From: CAYSRM01 sp964475205
GTDB taxonomy: Bacteria > Verrucomicrobiota > Kiritimatiellia > UBA8416 > CAYSRM01
Length of the DNA: 21,428 nucleotides
NCBI GenBank assembly: GCA_964475205.1
Contig: CAYYVQ010000055.1
Location: forward strand, 1 to 21,428
Direction: 5' to 3'
How positions within the stretch are numbered: the stretch's first letter is position 1; each line of letters starts with the position of its first letter. The position numbers were made by a program, and so were the translations under genes. Positions 14,164-21,428 of this stretch are shown in pieces. Under the pieces are notes generated by a model. The model had not been told where the DNA came from and did no database searches. It saw only the letters and a list, made by a program, of their open reading frames with translations.

Positions 14164-16173
14164 TCATCTGCGTCCCACAAGTTTCAGAAATTCTTCTTCT
14201 TCGATCTGCTTGACACCGTGTTTCTCCGCATCGGAGGTCTTAGTTGATCCCGGATTTGCTCCCACCACCAACAGGTCGGTATTGCCCGATACGCTGCCTG
14301 AAACCTTGCCCCCTTGTTCAGTTATCGCTTCTTTGGCCTCTTCGCGCGTCATTGCTTTGAGCGTACCGGTAACTACCACAGTCTTGCCTTGCAGCCGACC
14401 TCCATGTTTTCTGAACTGCGGATTGATGCCAAGCTCTTTCAATCTCTTAAGCATCTCCATGTTCTTCGGGTTGCCGAACCAATCGGTGATAGCCGATGCC
14501 ATTGTCTGACCCATGCCGGTTACACTTTTCAACTTATTTTCGTCAGCATCGGCAAGCGCATCAATCGAGCCGAATTCAGAAGCGAGATCTGTTGCCATTG
14601 CCTTGCCGACATGGGGAATGCCCAGCCCGTAAAGAAGCCGTGGCAGAGTCACCTCGTTTTTCGAGTTCTGCACGGCATTGACCAGATTCTCCGAACTTTT
14701 GCGGCCCATCCGTTCAAGCTTTTGAAAAGTCTGTTCCTCGAGCCGGAAGATATCATCAAGACTTTTAACATAGCCCTCATCCACCAGTTGTTCGACGAGT
14801 TTTTCTCCCAGGCCGTCTATGTCCAGAGCTTCTTTGGAAGCAAAGTGCTGTATACTCTGCCTGAGCCTTGCCGGGCAGGAAGGGTTCGTGCAGCGGGCAA
14901 TAGCTTCGCCTTCCGGCCTCGATACATTGCCTTTGCACACAGGACATTTCTTCGGAAGACGGAAATGTTTACGGTTTCGTGATTTACGCTTTGTAACAGA
15001 TGTGACGTGAGGAATCACATCGCCGGCTCGTTCAACTTCCACGGTATCCCCTTGTGCAACGTCAAGCCGTTCAATTTCGTCCTGGTTATGGAGACTGACA
15101 TGTGTAACTTCGACCCCGCCTATATGGACCGGCTCAAGCGCCGCCACCGGAGTAAGAGCGCCGGTCCGGCCCACGCTGACTTCTATCTTTCTGACTTTCG
15201 AAGTTTCCCGCATGGGCGCGAATTTCCATGCAATGGCCCACCTTGGATTAGCCGCCCTCGTGCCAAGAGTTTTGTGATCGCTAAAGTCATTGACCTTGAA
15301 GACACACCCGTCTATCTCGTACTCCAGCTTCTCGCGCCGTTCAGCCATGTCATTATACCAGTCGATTGCAGCGTCTACCGAAAAGCACTTCTCAGCCACC
15401 GGATCGGTTCTCAGCCCGATCTTACGCATGAGTTGGAGGCATTGCCATTGTGAATCCGGCCTCGAGCTGGAAGACGGAGCAATTTCCCAGAAGAAGATAC
15501 TCAAAGGCCGCTTGGCGGTAACCCGCGGATCAAGCTGCCTGAGGCTTCCCGCGGCGGCGTTGCGCGGATTGGCGAAAGTTTTCTCGCCCTCTTTTTTGCG
15601 TTTGCGGTTAAAGTGCTCAAAAGCCTTTTTTGTCATGTAGACCTCGCCCCTTACGACCAGGTGGCCGGGCAAAGAAACCCCCGAAGGCGCATTCAGTTGA
15701 AGCATAACTTCGCGGATGGTCTTGATATTCAGAGTAACGTCCTCGCCCGTCTGGCCGTCCCCGCGGGTCGAAGCCATGGTGAAATTCCCGTTATCGTAAA
15801 CCACTTCAACGCTGAGCCCATCGTATTTGGGTTCGGCGACAAGCGAAATCCTATTCTTGCCGGTCTTTTCTGCGCATGTCTTGTAGAAATGCTCGAATTT
15901 GTCCCGGTCATATATAGCCTGAAGGCTCATCACCGGACTCTCGTGCCGCACTGTGCCAAGCTCTTCCTGCGGCTTTGCGCCTACACGCTGAGTAGGACTG
16001 TCGGTGGTAACAAGATCAGGATGCTTTTCTTCGATCTCGATAAGTTCGCTTTTCAAGCGATCATAATCAGCATCCGATATCTCTGGCTCATTTCTTACGT
16101 AGTACAGATAATCGTGATGATTAATCTGCGAGCGCAGCCTTCCGGCTTTTTTTTCAGCTTCTTTCTTTGTCAT
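14164..16173 (-). CDS. ligA: NAD+-dependent DNA ligase LigA
   Basis: This protein of about 669 residues seals nicks in duplex DNA using NAD+. The domain order is complete. Domain Ia includes YLYYVRNEPEISDADYD. The adenylation domain has catalytic Lys116 in AEPKYDGLS. The OB fold follows, with VSVGRTGALTPVA. A C4 zinc finger (CPVCKG ... CTNPSCPARL) and four helix-hairpin-helix motifs come next (for example ALDIDGLGEKLVEQL, LYGLGIPHVGKAMA). The protein ends with a C-terminal BRCT domain (LQGKTVVVTGTLKAMTREEA). Its length matches E. coli LigA. The frame begins at 16227, but the ATG at 16173 has GGAG 8 nt upstream and starts at the family's N-terminus. It sits 60 bp after polX and just before DUF72, in a base-excision-repair-like operon. 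Confidence 0.97.
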   Translation of the reverse strand: MTKKEAEKKAGRLRSQINHHDYLYYVRNEPEISDADYDRLKSELIEIEEKHPDLVTTDSPTQRVGAKPQEELGTVRHESPVMSLQAIYDRDKFEHFYKTCAEKTGKNRISLVAEPKYDGLSVEVVYDNGNFTMASTRGDGQTGEDVTLNIKTIREVMLQLNAPSGVSLPGHLVVRGEVYMTKKAFEHFNRKRKKEGEKTFANPRNAAAGSLRQLDPRVTAKRPLSIFFWEIAPSSSSRPDSQWQCLQLMRKIGLRTDPVAEKCFSVDAAIDWYNDMAERREKLEYEIDGCVFKVNDFSDHKTLGTRAANPRWAIAWKFAPMRETSKVRKIEVSVGRTGALTPVAALEPVHIGGVEVTHVSLHNQDEIERLDVAQGDTVEVERAGDVIPHVTSVTKRKSRNRKHFRLPKKCPVCKGNVSRPEGEAIARCTNPSCPARLRQSIQHFASKEALDIDGLGEKLVEQLVDEGYVKSLDDIFRLEEQTFQKLERMGRKSSENLVNAVQNSKNEVTLPRLLYGLGIPHVGKAMATDLASEFGSIDALADADENKLKSVTGMGQTMASAITDWFGNPKNMEMLKRLKELGINPQFRKHGGRLQGKTVVVTGTLKAMTREEAKEAITEQGGKVSGSVSGNTDLLVVGANPGSTKTSDAEKHGVKQIEEEEFLKLVGRR

Positions 16174-16233
16174 ACTTTCGTCTCCAGTTTCGCCGACCCT
16201 TTTACGAAAGCAGGAAACCTGCCCCACCTAATT

Positions 16234-17958
16234 CTATTTCCTGCCGCGGCTCTTCAATTCCTTTTTTAGTTGCGTTATTGTCCTTGTGTTAAGGATATCT
16301 TCTTTAGCCAGCCAACCCCGCCTTGCAACATTGACGCCAAAGGGAATGCAGTGGAAACCCTCCGAGGAGTGGGCGTCGGTAGATATCACAAACTTAGCCC
16401 CGGCCTCTTTTGCCCTTTTGCAGTAAGTGTCCGGTAGATCCAGCCGGTCGGGTTGAGCATTGATTTCCACCCAGACGTCATTTTCGATGCATGCCTGGAT
16501 CACTTTATCCAAATCAAAAGCGATAGCGTCCCGCTTTCCGATTATCCTGCCGAAAGGGTGCCCGAGACAATGAACCAGGCCTGTTTCCAGCGCCGACACC
16601 AGCCGGTTTGTCATATCCTTCCGGCTCATATTACGGTCATAATGCGCGCTTCCAACCACCCAATCCATTTCCGAAAGAGTTTTTCCCGAGAGGTCAAGTT
16701 TTCCGTTTTTCAGGATGTCGACTTCAATGCCGGCCATCAGCCAGAAACGTTTGATTTGGTTGTTTACTTTACGTATTTTTTCGGTGTGTTTCATAGCGCG
16801 GTCATCGTCCAGCCCGTTTGCCATTGTTACCCTCTTGCTGTGATCAGTAATCGCCAGGTAATCCAACCCGTAATCCCTTGCTGCCTGCGCCATTTCTTCA
16901 ATTGTGCATTTGCCGTCACTCGCCTTTGTATGACTTTGAAAATCGCCCCTGATGTCTTTTGTTTCAACCAGCTCAGGCAGAGAGTTGTTTTCTGCCGCTT
17001 CCATTTCTCCGCGGTCCTCCCGGAGTTCAGGCGGAATCCATTTCAGATCCAACCGCTTGTAAACAGCCTCCTCGGTTTTGCCTGCAAGCAGGCTCTCGCC
17101 TTTGAAGAGTCCGTATTCGTTAAGTTTCCACTTACGATTCTGCACCTTTTTCCTTAGCTTTATGTTGTGCGCTTTTGAGCCGGTAAAATACATCATAGCC
17201 GATCCGAAAGCTGACGGATCAAAGAAGCGGAAATCCACCTGCAGACCGCCGGCAAGCCTAACGCTGAGCTTTTCGCTTCCGCTGCCGATTACCTCATCTA
17301 TGCCGCGGTAGTCTTGTAAGGCATTGGCGACCTTCTCCCTGTTGCCTGCCTGGACCAGGATGTCAAGGTCGCCGACAGTTTCTTTCCCGCGCCTGAAACT
17401 GCCGGCTACCTGCCATTGTTCGATCCCGGATATTTTTTCAAGATACCTGCTGAGCGACTCCAGGTAATCGGCCGCTTCACTGTAGAGAATCCTGCCTTCC
17501 GTGCTCTGTAATGTGCTTATTCCCCGGAGAATCTTTTCTTCTGTTTTTCGGCCCATTCCTTCAAGGCCGCTGACTTCATGATTTTCGCAGGCCTTTTTCA
17601 AATCATCCAGCGACTCGACATAAAGTTCCTGGTATAACTGCATTACCTTGCGCGGACCCAGGGTCGGCACGTTCATCATCTCGGTCAGGCCTTCTGGGAT
17701 TTTGTTGTGCAGCTCTTCCAGCTTTCTGCACGTTCCTCTTTTCAGAATCTCGTGGATCTTGCCCGAAATCGACTTTCCGACTTCAGGAATCTTCGAGAGA
17801 TCTTCGCCGTCTTTTGCCATATCCTCCAGGCGGTTGGACTGGTTTCTTATTGACTGTGCCGCATTCCTGTAGGATCGGACGCGGAAAGGGTTTGCTTCCT
17901 GCAATTCAAGGAGGTCGCCTATTTCATCAAAGATGTCCGCTATTTGCGCGTTTTCCAT
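16234..17958 (-). CDS. polX: PolX-family DNA polymerase with PHP domain
   Basis: This 574-residue enzyme joins a Pol beta-type polymerase to a PHP nuclease. An N-terminal 8-kDa/HhH region (about 1-150) has LSKIPEVGKSISGKI and GLEGMGRKTEEKI. The polymerase signature is AGSFRRGKETVGDLDIL (186-201), with catalytic Asp197, Asp199 and Asp242 (QVDFRFFD). The PHP domain runs from about 335 to the end. Its metal ligands are His343, Asp348, His373, Glu412, His439, His467, Asp528 and His530. The first His of the usual HxH pair is Gln341 here. PolX fills short gaps, and its PHP part has 3'-5' exonuclease, AP-endonuclease or 3'-phosphatase activity in characterised bacteria. GGAGG lies 6 nt before the ATG. 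It is 31 bp from mutM and 60 bp from ligA on the same strand. Confidence 0.96.
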   Translation of the reverse strand: MENAQIADIFDEIGDLLELQEANPFRVRSYRNAAQSIRNQSNRLEDMAKDGEDLSKIPEVGKSISGKIHEILKRGTCRKLEELHNKIPEGLTEMMNVPTLGPRKVMQLYQELYVESLDDLKKACENHEVSGLEGMGRKTEEKILRGISTLQSTEGRILYSEAADYLESLSRYLEKISGIEQWQVAGSFRRGKETVGDLDILVQAGNREKVANALQDYRGIDEVIGSGSEKLSVRLAGGLQVDFRFFDPSAFGSAMMYFTGSKAHNIKLRKKVQNRKWKLNEYGLFKGESLLAGKTEEAVYKRLDLKWIPPELREDRGEMEAAENNSLPELVETKDIRGDFQSHTKASDGKCTIEEMAQAARDYGLDYLAITDHSKRVTMANGLDDDRAMKHTEKIRKVNNQIKRFWLMAGIEVDILKNGKLDLSGKTLSEMDWVVGSAHYDRNMSRKDMTNRLVSALETGLVHCLGHPFGRIIGKRDAIAFDLDKVIQACIENDVWVEINAQPDRLDLPDTYCKRAKEAGAKFVISTDAHSSEGFHCIPFGVNVARRGWLAKEDILNTRTITQLKKELKSRGRK

Positions 17959-17989
17959 TTACAGCCTCCGACTCAATATCAACAAACTT

Positions 17990-18781
17990 TCACTTACTCT
18001 GACATTCGGGACAGTAATAGCTTGTTCTGCCGCTGATCTTGACTGTCTCAAGGTCTGACTTGCATACAGGGCAGACTTTATCCTTGTTTCGGTGAGATAC
18101 CATGTAGGTCTGCGGAAATGGTCTGTTGCGTTTTATTGCCCGTGAGCCGGTCCTCAGTACTCGGCGCATTATCCGGTACAGCTTGTTAATATCCGCCCGA
18201 TCCAGATCTGGAATAGAAGTTTTCGGATGAATTCCGGCCTGGTACAGAATTTCGTCGCCCCATATGTTTCCAATACCTGCAATATTAGACTGGTTCAAAA
18301 GCGCGGATTTTACCGAAGTGGTGTGTTCAGTCAGTCTGTTGAAAAACATTTCAAAACTCAGTTTTTCAGACATGGCATCGGGGCCAAGCTGCTCAGAGGC
18401 GGCAAATGCCTCAACGTCATCTGCCAGGGAAATGCGTCCCAGCTTACGCTGACTGAGATAAGCCAGCCTGTATCCATCCTTGAAATCGAAAACAACCGAT
18501 TCAAACCTTGGTTTGTCGCTGCCTTTTTTGTAACAGACAAGATTGCCTGTCATCCCGAAGTGCAGGACCAGATGGCCGTTGCCGTCCACCTCGCCAAACA
18601 GATATTTGCCCCATCTCCTGGTGCCGGCGAAGACGGTGCCTTTCAGCTTTCGGCCCAGGCTTTGAATGGAAACGTCTTTCAGCGTTCTCGCGTCAGGTGC
18701 GCTTACGCCTGAAATCTCTTTTCCCAATCCTGTGCTGTCAAAATAGGCCTTAAAACCTTCAACATCCGGCAATTCCGGCAT
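17990..18781 (-). CDS. mutM: Fpg/Nei-family DNA glycosylase/AP lyase
   Basis: This 263-residue enzyme removes oxidised bases and cleaves the abasic site. The mature N-terminus is PELPDVE, giving the catalytic Pro and Glu. Lys59 is in RRWGKYL, and HFGMTGNL carries the intercalating Met. The helix-two-turn-helix is QSNIAGIGNIWGDEILYQAGIHP. A C-terminal C4 zinc finger (CPVCK ... YYCPEC) contains the DNA-binding Arg of GRTSYYC. The wedge motif reads QRKLGR instead of RRFG, and the lesion-capping loop before the zinc finger is short. I recall this as a common but less studied bacterial subfamily. Its lesion preference may therefore differ from classical 8-oxoG Fpg. I chose the ATG at 18781 because Pro must be second; GAGGTGG precedes it. 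It is the first gene of the repair operon. Confidence 0.93.
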   Translation of the reverse strand: MPELPDVEGFKAYFDSTGLGKEISGVSAPDARTLKDVSIQSLGRKLKGTVFAGTRRWGKYLFGEVDGNGHLVLHFGMTGNLVCYKKGSDKPRFESVVFDFKDGYRLAYLSQRKLGRISLADDVEAFAASEQLGPDAMSEKLSFEMFFNRLTEHTTSVKSALLNQSNIAGIGNIWGDEILYQAGIHPKTSIPDLDRADINKLYRIMRRVLRTGSRAIKRNRPFPQTYMVSHRNKDKVCPVCKSDLETVKISGRTSYYCPECQSK

Positions 18782-18934
18782 AACTGTACCACCTCGCAAC
18801 TTGCTGGCCGTTCGCCCGCTTCTTTTTGAATAAAACCCGCGAATTGTACCGGTTCCAATTAATCATTGCAGCAGGACCCTACAAATAGGGGATATTACCT
18901 AGTTATGCGTGCTAAATGCCTCAGCCGGGGATTG

Positions 18935-18969
18935 TTGACTTTTAAGTTCAGGTCATACGCGTTTATACT
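18935..18969 (+). promoter_or_regulatory. Candidate sigma-70-like promoter for the phosphoesterase gene
   Basis: A TATACT -10-like hexamer (18964-18969) is preceded by TTTAAG at exactly 17 nt and by TTGACT immediately before that (spacer 23). Neither -35 reading is ideal. It lies about 75 nt before the plus-strand start in the 18782-19041 divergent gap, which also must contain the mutM operon promoter. The gap shows no other gene apart from an 11-codon mini-ORF at 18990-19025. Confidence 0.3.
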
Positions 18970-19041
18970 TTATTCGGTGATGACGTTACATGGAGTCGAG
19001 AGTATGGAGGCAAGTTGGCGTATAAGGAGTTTGAACTGCGA

Positions 19042-19797
19042 ATGGACCGTGGTGAAGTCAACAGCAAAAAGAGGCCGACAGGAGCGGTGGTTTCAGATTT
19101 ACACCTGTTTACAAATCGCACCACGGTACATGAGCACATGCCCGAGATTGGTGTTGCTGCAGATGAATCTGAGGTTTTTATCTTTAACGGGGATATATTT
19201 GATTTTCAATGGTCTTTATACGATGGGTTCAGGCCTTCTGTGCATGCAGCGGAAAAATGGATCCGCCAACTGGCGCAAAGACATCCGAAAACCCGCCTGG
19301 TCTTTATGCTTGGCAACCACGACAGCATACCGGAGTATATAAGTCTTCTTGAAAGGCTCAGCAGAGAAAATCCGCTTATCCAGTGGAGAGAGCAATGGTA
19401 CAGGCTTGAAGACAAGATCTTTCTCCACGGGGACATATATCATGCAGAGCCCGGGCAAACAGGGATACGGGAATTCAGGCAGAAGTGCAACGCAAAGCTG
19501 CGGCACAGCCGTTTCCGGCACTCCTGTTATTGGGCCTTTGCAAGGTCAGGGCTTCCTGCTTTCTTTCTGCTTTTCGTGCGAAAGAAGACATGCGCGAGGC
19601 GTATATGGACTTATCTCGCCTCGGAGCTCGGCAGCGACCTGGATAAAGTCAACCACGTGTATTTCGGACACGTTCATACAACTTTTACGAACTTCTGTTA
19701 CAGGAATCTTCTTTTTCATAATACGGGATCGGCAACGAAAGGGGCAAGACTTACAGTTATGAGGTTTACCGTTGGCTATGCAAACCAGGACAAATAA
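19042..19797 (+). CDS. Calcineurin-like metallophosphoesterase
   Basis: This protein of about 251 residues has all metallophosphatase motifs in order: SDLHLF (Asp and His), FNGDIFDF, LGNHDS, FLHGD and GHVHTTF. These build a two-metal site. The spacing, with GDIFDFQW and the late HGDIYH, resembles UDP-2,3-diacylglucosamine pyrophosphatase (LpxH-like) and related envelope-linked esterases. Direct assignment to LpxH is not safe. A basic, hydrophobic stretch (about 165-190, containing LPAFFLLF) could contact membrane. The start is ambiguous: TTG at 19015 has GGAGG only 4 nt upstream, while ATG at 19042 has AAGGAG at 12 nt. I prefer the ATG. It is followed 83 bp later by the cardiolipin synthase, so a shared envelope-lipid context is possible. 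Confidence 0.85.
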   Translation: MDRGEVNSKKRPTGAVVSDLHLFTNRTTVHEHMPEIGVAADESEVFIFNGDIFDFQWSLYDGFRPSVHAAEKWIRQLAQRHPKTRLVFMLGNHDSIPEYISLLERLSRENPLIQWREQWYRLEDKIFLHGDIYHAEPGQTGIREFRQKCNAKLRHSRFRHSCYWAFARSGLPAFFLLFVRKKTCARRIWTYLASELGSDLDKVNHVYFGHVHTTFTNFCYRNLLFHNTGSATKGARLTVMRFTVGYANQDK

Positions 19798-19880
19798 CCG
19801 GATCAACTCCATTGCAGCCTATTGCGATGTTGCAGGGATCTATCAACACTTGCAGTCGACAAAAGGATAAGGCTTAATTA

Positions 19881-21323
19881 GTGCTATTAATGAATACAGC
19901 AGATCAACATATCATCCTGGCTATAATCGCCGTTGCGTTTCATGTGTTCGGTATCCTTTCGGCTATAAATGCGCTCCTCACCACTCGCACCAGCCAAAGC
20001 GCAATTGCGTGGGCAATCTCGTGCATAACATTCCCTTACATAGCGGTGCCGGCTTACTGGGCGTTCGGGAAATCTCGTTTCTACGGTTATGTTGCGGCAC
20101 GTCGCGAAAGCAACCTTCAACTGGAGGACATGGCCACAGAAATCCGGAAATTCGTGTCGAAACAGTCCGGCCTTCCTGATGATCTTGTTCAGTCCTGCCA
20201 AGTGCTTGAACACCTGGCTCAAATGCCCTTTACCCGCAGCAACAGCATAGATCTCCTGGTGGATGGTACGGCTTTTTTTGATGCTGTTTTTAACAGAATA
20301 CGGGAAGCGCGGAATTATATTCTTGTCCAGTTCTTTATTGTGCGGGGCGACGAACTGGGTCGACGCATGAGAGACGCCCTTGCCGAAAAGGTCAAAGAGG
20401 GTGTAAAAGTGTATTTTATGTACGACCAGATAGGATCGCATAAAGTAAGCAGGTCGTTCCTTGCCTCGCTCCGCAAAGATGGCATCAATGTCCGGGCGTT
20501 TAGAACAACCCAGGGTTGGTCGCACCGGTTCCAGGTAAACTTTCGAAACCATCGCAAAATGGTTCTGGTCGACGGGAAATGGGCGGCAACAGGCGGCGCC
20601 AACCTTGGCAAGGAATACTGCGGCCAGAGCAAGCGGTTTGGTTACTGGCGCGACACCATGGTCTCTGTATGCGGCCCGGCAGTCCAGGAGATACAGATGT
20701 CTTTTGCGCAGGACTGGTTCTATGTTGCTCATGCTATTCCCGGCCTTAACTGGGCGCCGGAACGGGCGAAGAGCCGGCAGGCGCTTCTTGTGATACCGAC
20801 CGGGCCCGCCGATGAACTGCATACATGCAGCATGATGTTCACTCAACTTATTCATACAGCCGAAGAGCGTCTCTGGATTACAACGCCGTATTTTGTGCCA
20901 GATAACGAGATTATAAGGGCCCTCCAGCTTGCATCATTGCGCGGAGTGGATGTGCGAATCCTTTTGCCGCATAACCCGGATCACCTGATGGTTTACTGGG
21001 CGTCATTCACTTACCTCGAAGAACTGGAGCAGACCGGCGTCAAGTTCTACCGGTACACTAAAGGCCTGCTCCATGAAAAGGTCGCCCTTGTGGATGACGG
21101 CGTGGCCCTGGTAGGATCGGCCAACATGGATAACCGGTCATTTTATCTGAATTTTGAGATGACTGTAATTGCGGCAGACAGGAAGTTCGCAAAACAGGTT
21201 GAATCGATGCTTAAGGAAGACTTCAACAACAGCCGTGAAGCCGGGGGGAGGGATTACAGGGAAAGAGGCGTTGCATTCAGAATTCTGGCCAGTCTCTGCC
21301 GCCTGCTCTCGCCGATACTTTGA
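19881..21323 (+). CDS. cls: Cardiolipin synthase (phospholipase D family, ClsA-like)
   Basis: This 480-residue enzyme should condense two phosphatidylglycerol molecules to cardiolipin and glycerol at the inner membrane. Two N-terminal membrane segments lie at about 11-33 and 41-62 (PLDc_N type, ending VPAYWAFGKSRF). Two HKD catalytic motifs follow: His224-Lys226-Asp231 in NHRKMVLVDGKWAATGGAN, and His398-Lys400-Asp405 in LHEKVALVDD, followed by VGSANMDNRSF. The length matches the family. The GTG start has AAGG at 8 nt; an in-frame ATG three codons later has poorer spacing. It follows the metallophosphoesterase on the same strand. Confidence 0.95.
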   Translation: MLLMNTADQHIILAIIAVAFHVFGILSAINALLTTRTSQSAIAWAISCITFPYIAVPAYWAFGKSRFYGYVAARRESNLQLEDMATEIRKFVSKQSGLPDDLVQSCQVLEHLAQMPFTRSNSIDLLVDGTAFFDAVFNRIREARNYILVQFFIVRGDELGRRMRDALAEKVKEGVKVYFMYDQIGSHKVSRSFLASLRKDGINVRAFRTTQGWSHRFQVNFRNHRKMVLVDGKWAATGGANLGKEYCGQSKRFGYWRDTMVSVCGPAVQEIQMSFAQDWFYVAHAIPGLNWAPERAKSRQALLVIPTGPADELHTCSMMFTQLIHTAEERLWITTPYFVPDNEIIRALQLASLRGVDVRILLPHNPDHLMVYWASFTYLEELEQTGVKFYRYTKGLLHEKVALVDDGVALVGSANMDNRSFYLNFEMTVIAADRKFAKQVESMLKEDFNNSREAGGRDYRERGVAFRILASLCRLLSPIL

Positions 21324-21326
21324 ACA

Positions 21327-21376
21327 AACACGCCGCAGGACCCGATCCAACTATTTCGTCAAGTCAACGGCGTGTT
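21327..21376 (+). terminator. Possible long-loop hairpin after the cardiolipin synthase
   Basis: AACACGCCG (21327-21335) and CGGCGTGTT (21368-21376) are exact reverse complements, starting 3 bp after the cls stop. The loop is 32 nt and no T tract follows, so termination is uncertain. The remaining bases to the window end show no feature. Confidence 0.35.
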
Positions 21377-21428
21377 AAACTGGCGCAACTTAAATGTAAA
21401 GCTCTGTCCACCTTGCCGCTGAGTATAA

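Noticed and set aside
15613..16269. 218-codon plus-strand frame opposite ligA
   Set aside because: It overlaps the ligase adenylation domain and its translation is not protein-like.
18866..19342. 158-codon plus-strand frame overlapping the phosphoesterase start
   Set aside because: It is in a different frame from the metallophosphoesterase, which has all motifs. The translation shows no recognisable family.
19887..20855. Long 322-codon open frame on the minus strand inside cls
   Set aside because: It is antisense to a cardiolipin synthase with complete catalytic motifs, and its translation resembles no protein family; it is a codon-bias shadow.
1..21428. Defence island, CRISPR, prophage, rRNA or tRNA content
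   Set aside because: I saw no spaced repeats, phage genes, nuclease-toxin pairs or RNA gene signatures. The gene content is housekeeping or metabolic.

Overview
The window is 21.4 kb of ordinary-looking bacterial chromosome with moderate GC. It has 17 confident protein genes. I see no rRNA, tRNA, CRISPR, integrase or transposase. Most genes lie on the minus strand. Only three read plus: a TrkA-C membrane protein, a metallophosphoesterase and a cardiolipin synthase. The host looks Gram-negative, because it has a secreted multi-BON protein, a two-membrane-type lipid enzyme set and an orphan GspE-type ATPase. It is probably anaerobic or at least rich in Fe-S enzymes, because it has MinD/ParA-type ATPases carrying ferredoxin-like inserts next to an Mrp/NBP35 protein. 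I cannot assign a phylum from the sequence alone. A deltaproteobacterial-type or PVC/candidate-phylum lineage would fit.

Layout. (1) Positions 46-3512 (minus): a single-chain fusion of two 4Fe-4S MinD-type ATPases, then Mrp, then a HAD phosphatase. The upstream gap holds a close match to a sigma-54 (-24/-12) promoter. Paired Fe-S MinD ATPases plus Mrp under sigma-54 control recall the 'orange protein' (ORP) operons of Desulfovibrio, although the small MTH1175/NifX-like protein is absent here. (2) Positions 3812-7725 (minus): an orphan GspE/PilB-like ATPase followed 11 bp later by a SERCA-like Ca2+ P-type ATPase, apparently translationally coupled. (3) Positions 7885-8676 (plus): a small membrane protein with a TrkA-C domain, convergent with two response regulators. 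(4) Positions 8721-9912 (minus): a NarL-type regulator and a collinear receiver-only copy whose stop codon lies inside a perfect 16-bp hairpin. (5) Positions 10094-13184 (minus): PRC-barrel, six-BON and host-attachment (Host_attach) family proteins, a set often seen in stress or envelope contexts.

(6) Positions 13404-18781 (minus): the most coherent unit, mutM/Fpg-like glycosylase - polX (Pol beta + PHP) - ligA - DUF72. Spacing is 31 and 60 bp, and the ligA/DUF72 junction is close. Together they could encode base removal with strand incision, end cleaning with gap filling, and nick sealing, which is a nearly complete short-patch base-excision-repair pathway. (7) Positions 19042-21323 (plus): a calcineurin-like phosphoesterase and a two-HKD cardiolipin synthase.

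Several intergenic gaps carry related copies of a short element (core CCCGCATATCTCAC, often followed by GTAGCGAGA). It looks like a dispersed, REP-like intergenic repeat. One inverted pair of it forms the shared terminator between the TrkA-C gene and the truncated response regulator.
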